Positions 35,191-46,510 of a stretch of DNA of 64,000 nt are shown here, one piece after another; position 1 is the stretch's first letter; every line of letters begins with the position of its first letter. This stretch comes from Diphasiastrum complanatum. Its lineage: Eukaryota > Streptophyta > Lycopodiopsida > Lycopodiales > Lycopodiaceae. The stretch lies in assembly GCA_029204225.1 (NCBI GenBank), contig CM055094.1:30249427-30313426 (forward strand), written 5' to 3'. Position numbers and translations under genes: made by a program. Below the pieces are notes generated by a model. It saw nothing but the letters and a program-made list of their open reading frames with translations, did no database searches and was not told where the DNA came from.

Positions 35191-36773
35191 GGTCTGTTGT
35201 CTGGGCCTAACCCCTCTCTATTGTACATATGGCGCTCGTGGTCTAGCAAACCGTGAGGATGGCTGATCTGTGGGTGTGTTTGATCGTCCTGGAGGGGTGC
35301 CACTCTCTCTGGCAGGACCTGTCGAAGCATGTGTGTGGTGCATCTGCTGCCGAAGAAGAGGAGGGACGAGAAGGACCCGCTGCCACTGATCCAACATGCT
35401 CACCTGACGCTCGTGGCTTTGAACCATCCCCTGCTGTTGCGAATGGAACTATAGTGGCCTCGCCTGGATCATGCACTGCACCTAAACCCTGCCCAAAACG
35501 TGTTGTACTAGTAGGCCATGCACCTGTACCATGCCTTGCTCGTGATGTACTAGGCCCTGCACCCGCAGAAGGCCCTACCTGCTTGCCTGGGAGCCTGTAG
35601 TTGCTCCTGCTACTTGTCCATGCCTAGAACCCTGTGATGTACCATCGGGCCTGTACATGTCCATCAACCTTTGCACCTCCTCATCAGAAATCCTGGGGCA
35701 ATCATATATGCCCAATGCCCGCCCATCTGGCCCTCTGACCCGTAGTAAGTGAGCCCTAATCCTGGTGAGTGATCATGTGAAGAGCCCACCACAATGCAAG
35801 CATCTCCATCTGCAGACTCATGAGCCATGGTGTATAGCCACATCTCCCTCGGTAAGATCAACCTCGGCCCCGCACCGGCATCGTGTCAACACGAGATCAA
35901 ACATGCAAACAAAAATAAGCAAGCAAACGTTCAGTAGAAAATACACTGCATTGAAGAACGTTACCAGGCTAAAATAGAGCTCAAAACATCAGAGCATACA
36001 TCACAATGATTCCAATTCATACTATCAAAGCAATTGCCAACACATGGGATTAGGGTGTGGGATAGAATTATTTCAGTATAAGCGATAACGGGCGAATGAC
36101 ATTAGTGTGGGAGTCCGTGCAGGCGTAAAGGAGTGCAGTGTAGGCCTAAACCATGCCTCAGGTAGATAGATGCTTGCACGATGCTCCACGCCTAAGCCCT
36201 AAAAAACATGGAATTAGGACATGGAAATTGAAATTTGTGATATGGGAGAGGTCACAGGAGTCTCTGCAGGCATGTGGAAATGCATTCTAGGCTCAGACAT
36301 CACCTCAATCGGTTGCCTACAAGTCATTTTGTGAAAATGGCAAAAAAACACATGCATTTTGGGAGTTCAAATCTTCCTGGACTCGCCGTAACGACTGAAA
36401 TTGACATTGTAGGAATTATTGTGGCATGATGAAAGGTGGTCTAGAGCCAAACTTCACTCGATTTGGTTGCCTACAACTCAATATCAGCAGTTGCAAAAAA
36501 TCATGCCTACACTTCACAAAAATCGAAAATCGATGGTTTCGCTCCCCATGAAGCTCAGACCCCCACCCCTTGCACCGTGTGCACCACCTCCGTATCATTG
36601 AGCTATCGACTATTCACACACGAAGATCCGACTCTGATAGCCCACTACAAAAAAAATTGCCTCTTCCACGGCTGGCACGTTTCTAGCCGCGAGGAGGGAA
36701 AAAAAAATTTAGATATTCTGGTTTTCTTTTTCATCATGTTTCACATTGCGAAACACGTTTCGCTGCAACTATG

Positions 36774-36781
36774 ATACATAC
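36774..36781. repeat. Target site duplication, right (hAT)
   Basis: ATACATAC, identical to 31840-31847. Confidence 0.92.
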
Positions 36782-39009
36782 TATAATCGTGATAGCCTAT
36801 TAGAAATCGTCTAAACCTATCAATGGAAGAGCAAATCAACTCAAAGAAAGAAGAATGAAGTCTAAACACTTGAAAGTTTCAAAACTTAAATCTGTACACT
36901 AGATTTATCCTTTTATGGTAGTTGGTGCAACCCTAATAGAAATGCACCATTATTCTAGTGAATCCAAGTGGCACATATGGCACTCCAAGATTTGTAGCAG
37001 ATCTCATTGGAATGCTAGATAAGAATTCAATCTTATTCTCCCATACGACCATAACCCATCATGCAGGGAAGGTGCCTGAAATAGATGATTAGTAAGAGCT
37101 CCTATGCCCCATTTGATTCAAATGAATCTATTCATGTGACTAGTACACCTACCAACATCCCACCACAACAAACTGAAGTGAGAAAGGCACAGGTCATAGA
37201 CAAGTACTAGTCAATCATTGTTCATAACTTCCATGGCTATAAACTATTTCAAAACATGTAGAACGAATCACCAATAAAATTCAGTTTAGACACTCTAGGA
37301 CAACATATGTGTGCAATGTCAAGGCTACTGCCATATTGATCCTATCCTGCCCAAAAAAATGTTGCTAGTTACATTGGAGCACAATGCTATACAACACTAT
37401 AGTTAAGTATTTACTTTCCTGCATTGTCATTTCATTCACATTGGCTCTAGAAGTTATTAGAGTCATGGATCACTACTTAGAAGTAAGCCAAGGCCTAACA
37501 TCCCTCTAACACACTATACATGAGAGCAATTTTGCCACATAAAATCTTGGCCTATGAGTCTGTCTCTGACCAACTGTCGTATTGGACGAGAGGTACAAGA
37601 GGCCATATTATAATACCTTTATCCCTAGAATCGCATGACCTGCTAACATATGATTTATAAATTCAATAAACATCATTTGATATGGTTCCAATCATTGGTG
37701 AGACCACTACAATACATTAGCAATTACTTTTTGATTACCAATTGAGCTTCATACAATATACTTATGAAGTACTGTTCTACATAATGCCATAAATTATAAA
37801 AGTCCAATATTACTTTCAAGGAATTTCCACCACGTAGTTGCAATGTTGGAGACAAATGATTCTGTGCAGTGTGTGAGAACTTTTGCATACCTTGTTTGAA
37901 GAAGCGAACTCAAGGATGGGGTGTGCTTTTGAATGCAATGTGTGCATACTATAGGTCTTTCGCAATCTCTCCATTCGATCACAAATTTAACCTCAACTTG
38001 CACCCCATTTTTAAAAGCTCTATCGTACCCTTTTCATGATAAATGACCAAGAACGGAATCAAATATAGGTATCTCCAAAAGAAACACAATCATCATAATT
38101 AGGGGCCATGATAACATTTATAAAACTAACAAACAAGGTGCCAAAACATCTCTTTCTATAACTTGTATGGATTCAACTAAAATGAAGGTAAGCTTTAAAG
38201 AGCAAACGTGGTCAAATGGAATATCTACTTGATAGAGATGGAAAAAAAGCTTCATACAATCACTTAGACATGCTTTGCTCAAGATTGAACTTAGAAAAGG
38301 TGAGTGAGGCTTGGATATTAGAGGTAAGTTGTTCTTTGGGGCAAGATAAAATAGGACATGGTCTACTTAAGTATGCCATAGAATATTTTGAAGTTCATTA
38401 AAATTGTTGCTTTACTTTGAATGATGGATCTACAAGGAACAAATATAGGCTATGCTTGAGAGGAATATCATCATGGAAAGGAGTAAGACTTCCATAACAA
38501 CCTACTCTATAGGCCCAAAATTTCCTTCTAACCAAAAAATAAATACATTTTGAAAATCAAGTTGCCACCATTTTTTAAATGATACATTAAGGAGAAACAA
38601 AGACTTTATTACACGATGAAAGAAAGAAGATCCAAGCTACATGTCAATATAACTGAAAAAGTGGTACACGTGAATCTATTCAAAATATGAACAAGATCCT
38701 ATGAGCACCCCATGCAAATGAAGGCATGTCAAAAGCAGCGTATGCGTCTGAAAGGTTGTTCCTTTCACAAGTGCAAATGATTATGTTAGTGAACTTCCAT
38801 TCATCACATAAATACCCTGTCATTAGGTATCTATGATTCAAACTTGCAAACCCAACAAACAATATTAAAAACTTCTTTCCAATTTGTAGACATGCCTATT
38901 GACTATTTCAGTACTACTAAAAATTTCTTTCGAACTCGTATGTTTGAATCTGCTTTTCAGCATATCCACAAGATCCTTAGCCTCTTGTTTGTAGGGTTTC
39001 TAAGTGGAA
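36782..39009. other. Intergenic, downstream of the ASH2-type gene
   Basis: No gene, transposon end or RNA is recognised. The part next to 39009 should contain the 3' UTR and poly(A) site of the ASH2-type gene. I looked for a further ASH2 exon and found none I could support. Confidence 0.5.
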
Positions 39010-40880
39010 CTAACCTTTGGTATCCCCATTACTAACACCAGAGGTAAAACCTGCTGCTATCTGCGGATTATTGTCTAGAGATGAAATGTGTGTTGCAATT
39101 TCTTCTCCCTTTAAACTAGCTCCTACACCAGTAGCCTCAGCCCCAACTTCTTGACCATTCATGTCACAAAATGGAGCATTGGACATGGGCTGTGGTGCTG
39201 GCCGATCTCCAAGATATATGGGAGGGGGAGGGTAGCTGAATTCTGGGCCAAAATTGAAACGTACTGTACAATTTGGCTCATTAGGAAGAGTATACATTGA
39301 CGCAGCAGGATAGTACCTTCCAGCGATGATGTCTTTGAAAGCTGTACCTTGGCAAATTCCATTCTTGAAAAAGCAGATTTCACTATCTGCATTCACATGG
39401 ATTTTCTGAATTATTTCTGAAACAAGAACTTTTATAATCTATATCCCATACAACAACTCACATTTACAGCATTCAAATATGGTAGCCTAAATCTGATCAA
39501 CAGGAATTGAACTAGGATCAAGTAAAGCCTGACCTTCACCTTCCAAATGAAAGCAAATTAGCACACAAAAGAGGCTACAAGTGAAGGGCCATAGCTATGA
39601 GAGAATCAGTACATAAAAGTAGCAGCAAAAAGATACCCAACCATTAAGTAATAAAAGCCTCTACCTGGCACAGGCTGTGGTGGCTCCTCTTTTGTCTCAA
39701 TGAAATAGGATGCGCCTTTGTAGCCTACAATTTCAGGAGGCTTTGGTGCAAGCTTGGCACCATTGGGTAGATTGATGTAAAAACCAATCACATCTCCTTC
39801 AGAATATGCCTCACCATAGGGTTCTCGCAATGCTGAATGCACCTTACTTCCTTCCAAATCTCTGTACGAATAGCCATGAGTGTCATACCCTACCGGTGCC
39901 TGTATATCTGCCTTTTGTGTGCACCAGCCAAGCCTTGTGTGTCCTGTAGGGCCAAGCTTTTCCACCCGTATTTCAAAATACCATGCTCCCTCGACTACGC
40001 CGCGTGTTGCACGAACCATTCTGTAGCCTTTGGTGCTGCCTGCAGACAATCTGTCTGTGCTGAGCTCCACTCTCTCTGCCTTGCAAATCTTTGATAGAAG
40101 TATAGGAAAGGAAGGCCCATCCTCAACCTTTTCCATATGTGGTGGTGTTGGACATAAATAAACGCTGTTCTCATTTTCGAGATTCCTTGCTTGTGCTGCT
40201 TTGTTGCTATGTTTTTTGCTGCCCTTCCTTGACGAGGTCCTTGACCACGCATTCTTCTTCTTAGGTTTTTTTGCAGTGGAACTTGTGCCATTGCCGACGC
40301 CATTCTCCCCAGCTGCTCCCTTTCTCTTTTTAGCTGCTTTACTCGAACCCCCTGCTTCCACAGCCAATGCATCTTCTTTGCCTTCTATGTCATTTTCCTT
40401 TTCTGTTTTCGATAATGCTTCTTCTTCCTCTTCTTCTTCTTCCTCCTCCAGCTTCTTATTCTCTTGTAAACTATCCTCTACTAAAATAGGTTTTCCATTT
40501 GCCCCTGCCTCTATTTCTTGATCGATATCGCCTTTTCTGATGCTCGTCTCTTCCATACCGGTCTCCTCTAACCCTCTATCCATGCCTGAGATTGACATGT
40601 AGCCCTCAGCTGCCTCACTTTGAGCTCTAATTCCTGTGCCTTCATTATTTTCTTGCTCCGGCTGAATGGCATTGGTGGCATCAATAAAGACCTCTTCCGC
40701 ACCCTCTTCCACCCTATCTTTCCCTTTTTCTTGAATCTCACCATCATCTCTGCCGCTACCTTGTAACGCCGAGACCTCATAAAATGCAGCCGTTCCTTCT
40801 TCCCCTGCTGCTGCGTTCATTCCATCTTCCACCCCCCATTCTGCCACCAGATCGTCACTCGACTCCACGTCTGCAGCCAT
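39010..40880 (-). CDS. ASH2/TRAUCO-like SPRY protein, COMPASS subunit (2 coding exons)
   Basis: The coding sequence joins 40880-39665 and 39386-39010, giving 530 residues. That is close to Arabidopsis TRAUCO, as I recall it. I take ATG 40880 (MAADVES); an in-frame TTG four codons upstream is not a likely start. Residues 1-220 are acidic and low-complexity, with an E-run near 155 and a basic, nuclear-signal-like AKKPKKK stretch near 210. The SPRY domain spans about 255-465 ([70 protein letters not shown], then [15 protein letters not shown] and [19 protein letters not shown] in exon 2). ASH2 proteins stabilise WRAD-type complexes that activate H3K4 methyltransferases in the nucleus. No PHD finger is seen. 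All reading frames are open across the junction, unlike the surrounding transposons, so this looks like a living host gene. Confidence 0.88.
39387..39664 (-). other. Intron of the ASH2-type gene, 278 bp
   Basis: On the minus strand the donor is ...GTGCCAG|GTAGAG at 39664 and the acceptor is ...AATGCAG|ATAGTG at 39387. Splicing keeps frame inside the SPRY domain (phase 1, creating an Asp codon). Reading through would add 18 residues and stop at 39606, truncating the domain. Confidence 0.88.
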
Positions 40881-41345
40881 CTTCCCACCCAACCTAGGGT
40901 TTCCCCAAACCCTGTTGCAGCCCTAACATAAAGTCTGCCTTGTTCTCACTGCTGCACCCAGCCGCCAGCTATCAACACCCTTTCTCAATGAACTGAATGC
41001 TGTCATCTCTTTCTCAACATAAGCCACGGACGTACCTGTTTCTTCATCCATAGACAGACAGAGGACATAGCTGAAGAAAGACAGATAGAGGACACAGCTG
41101 TTCCTTCATCATAGACAGATAGAGGACAAATCCGCTTCATCATCCATAGACAGATAGAGGACATAGCTGTTTCTTCATCCTTAAACCATCGACATATAGA
41201 GTTTTCTCCGCTTCTGGGGAGATGCGATCCACATTCTCTTGCTTTTGCTTCAAGAAAGTAGGGTTTCTACAAAATTAGGGTTTCCCTAGTTCCACTTTAG
41301 AAACCCTAGCTAGTTCCATGTGTTTGTTGTCGGGATGCATATAAT
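40881..41345 (-). promoter_or_regulatory. Promoter/5' leader of the ASH2-type gene with telo-box motifs
   Basis: On the minus strand an exact telo-box AAACCCTAA lies at 41283-41275, and near matches AAACCCTAG (near 40905) and AAACCCTAC/AG (41260-41320) surround it. Telo-boxes are common in plant promoters of housekeeping and growth genes. No clear TATA box is seen. About four copies of a 30-47 bp unit (catagacagatagaggac) lie at 41046-41180, probably within the leader. Confidence 0.55.
41046..41180. repeat. Tandem repeat upstream of the ASH2-type gene
   Basis: Four copies of atagacagatagaggaca, each followed in part by agctgtttcttcatc, at spacing of about 30-47 bp. It lies 170-300 bp upstream of the start codon, so it may be transcribed. 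Confidence 0.85.
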
Positions 41346-42773
41346 ATTTACAATTTTGTCCTATACCTGAATTCGTGTTATTGCTCAAAGAGCATAGCCA
41401 CATGGCATAGTGTCGAGCGTCGATATGCATGAAAATCAATGGCTATATTTTCATGCTCCATAAATCCATAAATAGGAGTTTCATCTTCGTGCATGGGAAG
41501 TAGTAAATGTTAAGTGTGTCTCTGTCACAAGGCTCTTACATAACTTTCTGCTTTCTTTGGCGGTTCGCGATGCTTGCGATGTGTTTCTGGTCATTTGGTC
41601 GTTTGCATGTTTTCTGCTCCTCTGCATGCAATCCTTCATTCTGGCATGAAGTACACATATGATGCATCAAATCTAGGGACAAGCTTTTGTCAACTAACAG
41701 ATCCAATGTAATCCACGTATCAGATAGAAGTGCGTGTTCAGCGATTAGGTTCTGAAAATTAAGAGGCCGATTGAAAAGTTTTGAAAAGCAAGAGGGAAGC
41801 GTCGCGATCTGAGTAGCATGCTTCTATTTGCACAAAGGCGATCACTCTGCACATACATTTGCAAGTTTGTTCAGAAAAGTTTTGGATTTCGATCAATTTC
41901 ATGGTCCGACCTGTTGAAACATGCGCCTGAACCTGTTTCTCATCATCGTTTCAACTGTATCTGGTCAGCGATCAACAGCCTGCACACACATTTGCGAGTT
42001 TGTTCAGAAGAGTTCTTTTTCTGGTCCGGCCTGTTGAAACATGCCAATCACGTGAATATCACGCTGTTAGCAAGCTCTCGTGTGGACACGTTCGACTTTT
42101 GTTTGGTCAGTTCAATTCCGGATTTGATAGTGCTAGGATTACATCTTTCTATTTATGTTCATCTGCACTTACAACAGAGCTGTAGATTTTGTTATTCATT
42201 TGAACTGCATCTGGTTAGCGATCAACAGGCTGTCAAACAAGGAATTAGTTTATTTATTTGAAAAGTAGTTCTTCTTGCAAGTAGTGTCATTGTCTGAAGT
42301 GAATCTGGTAGAAATTGCATGGGTTGAAATTTGTCTCATGAGAAAAGTTTCCAGATGCCTTGCATGCAATTCTAAATTACAAAGACAAATCAGTTTCGAG
42401 ATGCTTTGCATGCATTTGTAAATCAGAAATCTGTCTTCCGCAATTTGTCTCAGTAACAAGTTTGTACATTAGAAAGCTATCAATCTAGTAGCATCTGTGT
42501 CTCTGTCATCAATGATCAATTTAGTAGCATAGACATTTTCTATTATCAGTGATCAGTTTTCAGCCACATGGCTTTTTGTTTTCAGTGTTCGCAGCTACTT
42601 TCTAAGTATCTACAGAAAAGTTTCTGCGCTGGTTGGAATGATGAAGAGCTTGAATTCGATCCTGAATCGGAATTTGGTCCAAACTGCATGTTGCTCTTCT
42701 TGTCAGTAGAGCCTGACTTTGTAGATCTCTTGGATCTAAACTTCTGATTTTTTGAATACAGAGCTTGAGGATT
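41346..42773. other. Unassigned region with internal duplications
   Basis: No gene is supported; the 147-codon plus-strand ORF at 41818-42261 shows no domain and consists partly of repeats. A block at 41853-41924 (tttgcaagtttgttcagaaa ... cctgttgaaacatg) recurs at 41990-42044. Other duplicated blocks are ggt.agcgatcaacag at 41962 and 42212, and two halves of 42340-42435 (gatgctttgcatgcat). It may be the far part of the minus-strand copia element whose gag follows. Confidence 0.4.
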
Positions 42774-43323
42774 CTATCTTGAGCCTGAAGAGGATGCTAA
42801 TCTTCTGATCTCCTCTTGTAGGAGCAGTGAAATTACTCTTGATAGAGTGAGGTGCTCCTGGGTAGAAATTGCCATTACCCAATTTTGGTAGGCTTCAGGT
42901 AGAATTTTGCCAGTTGCAGTCATCTGCTCCATAAGATTTTTGAAGTTGTTGAGGTGGCTCGAAACACTATTTGCGTCATACATTCTGAGGGTGGAGAATT
43001 TTTTCCTCAGGTGAAGCTTGGATGTAACATCTCTGATGTCGTAGAGAGTTGCTAGGATGTCCCATGCATCCTTAGCTGTCTGAGCAGCACGTATGTGCTG
43101 ATATGAGTATCCTTGATGTTGAGGGTAATCATGGCAAATGCTTTGCCATCTCTCAGTCTCCACTTGGTGATGACGGCTGCATCACCTTCTGGTTTGAGCT
43201 CTGTGCCATCAACGATGTCCCACAGTCTTTGACTAGAAGTATAACCTTCATCTTGAATTTCCAGATATGGTAGTTATCTCCATCGAGTTTGTCAATGAGA
43301 GATGAACTAGATGATGGATCCAT
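42774..43323 (-). pseudogene. Ty1/copia gag (UBN2 type), broken
   Basis: Start ATG at 43323 (MDPSSSSSLIDKLDGDNYHI), followed by WKFKMKVILLVKD. One or two frameshifts near 43165-43220 lead into the rest of UBN2 (HIRAAQTAKDAWDILATLYD, VTSKLHLRKKFSTLRM, LNNFKNLMEQM, LLLQEEIRRLASS) ending near 42774. It resembles the gag at 17.36 kb. Knuckle, protease and pol are absent. It is placed 131 bp after its primer-binding site. Confidence 0.87.
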
Positions 43324-43454
43324 TCTGGTTGAACGAGATCATTGGTAGAAACAACAACTATCGGAATATTGTTGGCTGCGCGTTTGCTAGAAAGACGTCT
43401 TGATAGAAATAAGACTGATAATCCGCAATAGAAATGTAGATTACTGAAATGTTT

Positions 43455-43466
43455 GCTCTGATACCA
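43455..43466 (-). other. Primer-binding site, initiator tRNA-Met
   Basis: On the minus strand TGGTATCAGAGC, a perfect match to the usual plant copia site. It immediately follows the LTR end CGTTTTACGACA. Confidence 0.93.
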
Positions 43467-43844
43467 TGTCGTAAAACGGTGGGAGCGTGAGTGGCATCGG
43501 AAGCTCAAGGATTTGAGCGTGGCGTGTAGGAACGGAAACGCAATAGTTAGCAGCAGAAATATTCAAGTAGAAGAATTCATACAGAATGCGCAAATGAACA
43601 ACGCAGTAGTGAAACCAAAATTGCACTCTGATAAAAATTAGCAGTGAGTACAATGGCTTGAAGTAATAACTTTAGCTTGCTGAGGGTGATAACACTGGCT
43701 ACAGAAAAACTCTGATTAAAAGAAGAAATTCAATTAACACTTACACAGCTTGATTCAGCTAGTATATATAGTGTCGAGAGAAAAATATCTTATGCCTTAA
43801 CTGCCATTTACTCTAGTTTTGCATCTGTACAAAGGTTGGTAACC
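43467..43844 (-). mobile_element. Copia 5' LTR of the 42.8-kb gag fragment
   Basis: Its inner end (CGTTTTACGACA, CA at 43467) is fixed by the adjacent primer-binding site. A TATA-like tatatatagtg lies near 43763. The outer end must be at or before 43845, where the plus-strand copia gag begins. That boundary is approximate. Confidence 0.65.
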
Positions 43845-43997
43845 ACCCTTAGGATATTTGTTTCTCCACCTGTTGAACTCTCTTCCTAATTCTTACCTTT
43901 CATTTGTGTCATCATTGAGCATTTCTCTTAGAGGACATCAAATCTCCTTTGACGAACTTGTTGGCTTACTTCTTCAAGAAGAGCAAACAACGATCAA
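43845..43997 (+). pseudogene. Copia gag fragment, left part of the split host element
   Basis: The plus strand reads FLHLLNSLPNSYLSFVSSLS and DELVGLLLQEEQ, the end of the UBN2 gag domain. At 43998-44002 the frame meets a 5-bp target duplication and then a minus-strand copia element. The frame resumes beyond that element at 49103 with Gly-Glu-Gln-Glu-Asp. Removing the insertion and one duplication restores a continuous gag frame, so this and 49103-50908 are one older element. Confidence 0.9.
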
Positions 43998-44002
43998 CTT
44001 TG
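43998..44002. repeat. Target site duplication, left (nested copia)
   Basis: CTTTG, identical to 49098-49102. Five bp is normal for copia integrases. Confidence 0.88.
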
Positions 44003-44076
44003 ACTTAGAATTTGCTTTGCACAGGAACACAGATCATGCTACACAGTAACACAAACTAAAAATCACTCTCCTCAGC
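44003..44076 (-). mobile_element. 3' LTR remnant of the nested copia
   Basis: It matches the inner 74 bp of the 5' LTR (48822-48895) with about four differences. It starts abruptly at GCTGAGGAGAGTG, fused to RT codons (THWKAA). The matching ctcagc at the breakpoint suggests a short-homology deletion. Confidence 0.88.
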
Positions 44077-46510
44077 TGCTTTCCAATGTGTTTCCGTAGG
44101 TGCTGCCATAAACTGACTTACAATGCCAACAGCATAGCATATATCTGGTCTAGTTGTGGTAAGGTAAATCAAGCTCCCTACTAACTGTCTATATAGCGTA
44201 GCATCAAATGACTGTGATTCATCAAGCTTAGAAAGCTTTTTACCTGGTTCAATAGGAGTGTTTACTGGTTTGCAATCCTGCAACCTAAACCTGTGCAGCA
44301 ACTCTTTGACATATTTCACTTGTGTTAAACCCACTTCATGTCCTTTTTGCCACACTTCTACTCCAAGGCAGTAATGCATCAAGCTGAGATCCGTCATCTC
44401 AAATTCTTCCATGAGGTCTTTCTTGATCATGTCTATCATCTCTTGATTATTTCCCGTAATAATCAAGTCATCAACATAAAGAGCAATCAAAGCAACCATA
44501 CCATCAAAGCATAAGACATATAGATTTGGATCAGAATGTGTTCTTACCATCCCCTTTGAACAAAAGTAGCCATCAATCCTGCTATACCACGCACGCGGTG
44601 CTTGTTTAAGACCATAAAGCACTTTCTTCAAGCGACATACTTTATTTTCCTGTCCTTTCATTACAAAGCCTTCAGGTTGATCCATGAACATTTCTTCTTC
44701 TAACTCACCATTTAGAAAAGCAGATTTCACATCCATCTAATGCAAAGGCCAACCAAAATGTGAAGCTAAAGCAATAAGTAGATGTAGAGTATTCCACTTA
44801 CACACCGGCGCAAAGGTCTCCTCATAGTCAATGCCTTTATTTTGTGCGTACCCTTTGATTACCAATCTTGCTTTGTGCTTTGCTATGCTTCCATCTACAT
44901 GGTACTTAGTTCTATATACCCATTTGCAACAAATGGGTTTCTTGCCAATTGGTGGTTCTACTAAGTCCCATGTGCTATGCTTAGCAATTGACTCCATCTC
45001 CTCTCCCATGGCTTTGATCCAAATGTCATCATCCTTCGCTTCACCATAAGTCGAAGGTTCTTTGCTTTGAATAATGTTGGATAACAGAGCATAATTTGCT
45101 TCATACCTTTAAGGTAATATCTTCTCTCTTATTGATCTTCGTAGCTCTCCCTGGTTAGATGATCCTGGAAAGTCATCTATATCGTGACTCTCCATCAATC
45201 TCTCAAACCACTTAGGGAGCTTTCTGTCAGGTGATCGGCTTCCTGGTGAAAATGTATCCCACGGTACATCCTTCTCCTTGCATTTGTCACCTGCAATTTC
45301 AATCCTTCTTGCACCAAAAGGTTTGTCCCTACCTCTCCAACCTGTTTCATGAGGTTGAGTAGTAGTATCTTGAGATGTATCCTCATGTTCATCACTCGGA
45401 AGGTCAATGAATGGATCATCATCAGGTGGTATCCTCACTATACCATTTTTCCTACTGGATGTGTCTATCTTCTCAGCATCTCCGTCTTCATACATCTTGG
45501 ATTCATCAAAGATAACATCTCGGCTTACATGGATTTTGTTTTCGACTGACATCTATAGCCCTTCACGCGATCATCATATCCTAGGAATATGCACTTGCTT
45601 TTACATCAAGTTTACGTCTTTCTTCCTTAGGAATATTTACAAAGGCCTTACATCCAAAGATTCGCAAGTGGTTCACCTTTGGCTTCTTCTTTGTGAATGC
45701 TTCCTCAGGTGTAATTTTTGGTATGGCAATGGTAGGACTTCTATTTTGAAGATAGACTGTCGCGCTACATGCTTCTGACCAAAAATCTTTTGGTAATTTC
45801 ATCTCAGCTAGCATAGATCTAGCACTTTCCACAATCGTACGATTTTTGCGCTCAACTACACCATTGAGAGCAGGAGTATGAGCTTGCGTAAATTGTCTTT
45901 TAATCCCACATTGATCACAAAGATCATTGAAGTCATTAGACTTATACTCACCTCCACTATCTGATCTTAGGACTTTGATCTTCTTACCTGTCTGATTTTC
46001 GACCAAGTTTTTGAAGTTCTTGAAGTTATCAAAAGCATCTGATTTCTTCTTCAAGAAGTAGATCCACGTCTTACGTGACATATCATCAATAAAGGTCATG
46101 AAATAGAAGGCTTTTCCTAAGGACATCGTCCTCATGGACCCGCATAAATCTGTGTGGATTAAATCCAGGATGTTCTTTGCTCTTGCAACACCCCCTTTAT
46201 TGAACTTCTCTTGATGCTGCTTCCCATATATACAAGATTCGCACATCGATTTCAAGTGATCTTATATTGTAGGCAGTCCTGTTACCATCTCCAGATTTCT
46301 CATCAAACTAAGGCTTCCCAAGTTCAAGTGACCAAGCCTCTTGTGCCACAACTCAGTTTGCGAAGGAACGGATGATATAAGTCCATGTTGTCCCTTTTGT
46401 AGCATTCAACCTGTACAATTTTGTATTGGGCTCTCTTACTCCATTCGCAATAACTTTGAACTTTTGGTTCGCATCCTTCACAAAGCAACGATCATGGGCA
46501 AATTCTACTT
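44077..46510 (-). pseudogene. Copia pol of the nested element: integrase and RT
   Basis: Pre-integrase zinc region (LWHKRLGHLN, then CESCIYGKQHQ) at about 46230-46330. The integrase core has LDLIHTDLCGSM, FMTFIDDMSRKTWIYFL (first Asp), LRSDSGGEY (second Asp) and GVVERKNRTIVE (Glu) in one open frame, 45581-46255. The tail SRDVIFDESKMY and an acidic linker lie at 45109-45552. RT runs from 45009 (GEEMESIAKHSTWDLVEP, HKARLVIKGYAQNKGIDYEE) to [11 protein letters not shown] (near 44470) and [21 protein letters not shown] at 44737-44739 replaces Gln in the H-Q-M-D-V motif. Other breaks lie near 45100, 45570 and 46256. The frame ends at the deletion near 44076, so RNase H is lost. The triad is intact and the decay modest, so insertion was fairly recent compared with its neighbours. 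Confidence 0.93.

Larger units (their letters stand above)
31848..36773 (-). mobile_element. hAT transposon, complete ends, 4926 bp
   Basis: The element starts catagttgca at 31848 and ends tgcaactatg at 36773, a perfect 10-bp terminal inverted repeat. Imperfect inverted similarity continues inward (gaaatgcgtttcgaaatgtg against gaaacgtgtttcgcaatgtg). It is flanked by 8-bp duplications ATACATAC. Inside lies a minus-strand transposase related to DUF659/hAT-dimerisation proteins. Two long CT microsatellites lie near the transposase-distal end. Ends are intact, but the transposase is broken, so it could only move if supplied in trans. Confidence 0.93.

Noticed and set aside
38900-39009. A further 3' exon of the ASH2-type gene via a donor at AAAG|GTTAGT (39014-39010)
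   Set aside because: The donor-like site overlaps the stop codon, but no downstream exon with ASH2 similarity was found; the 530-residue form already covers the SPRY domain.
40201-40521. Plus-strand ORF with a poly-Ser run
   Set aside because: Antisense to the acidic, Glu-rich part of the ASH2-type gene.
41818-42261. 147-codon plus-strand ORF
   Set aside because: No domain, Cys/Phe/Leu-rich, and built partly from duplicated DNA blocks; probably chance.
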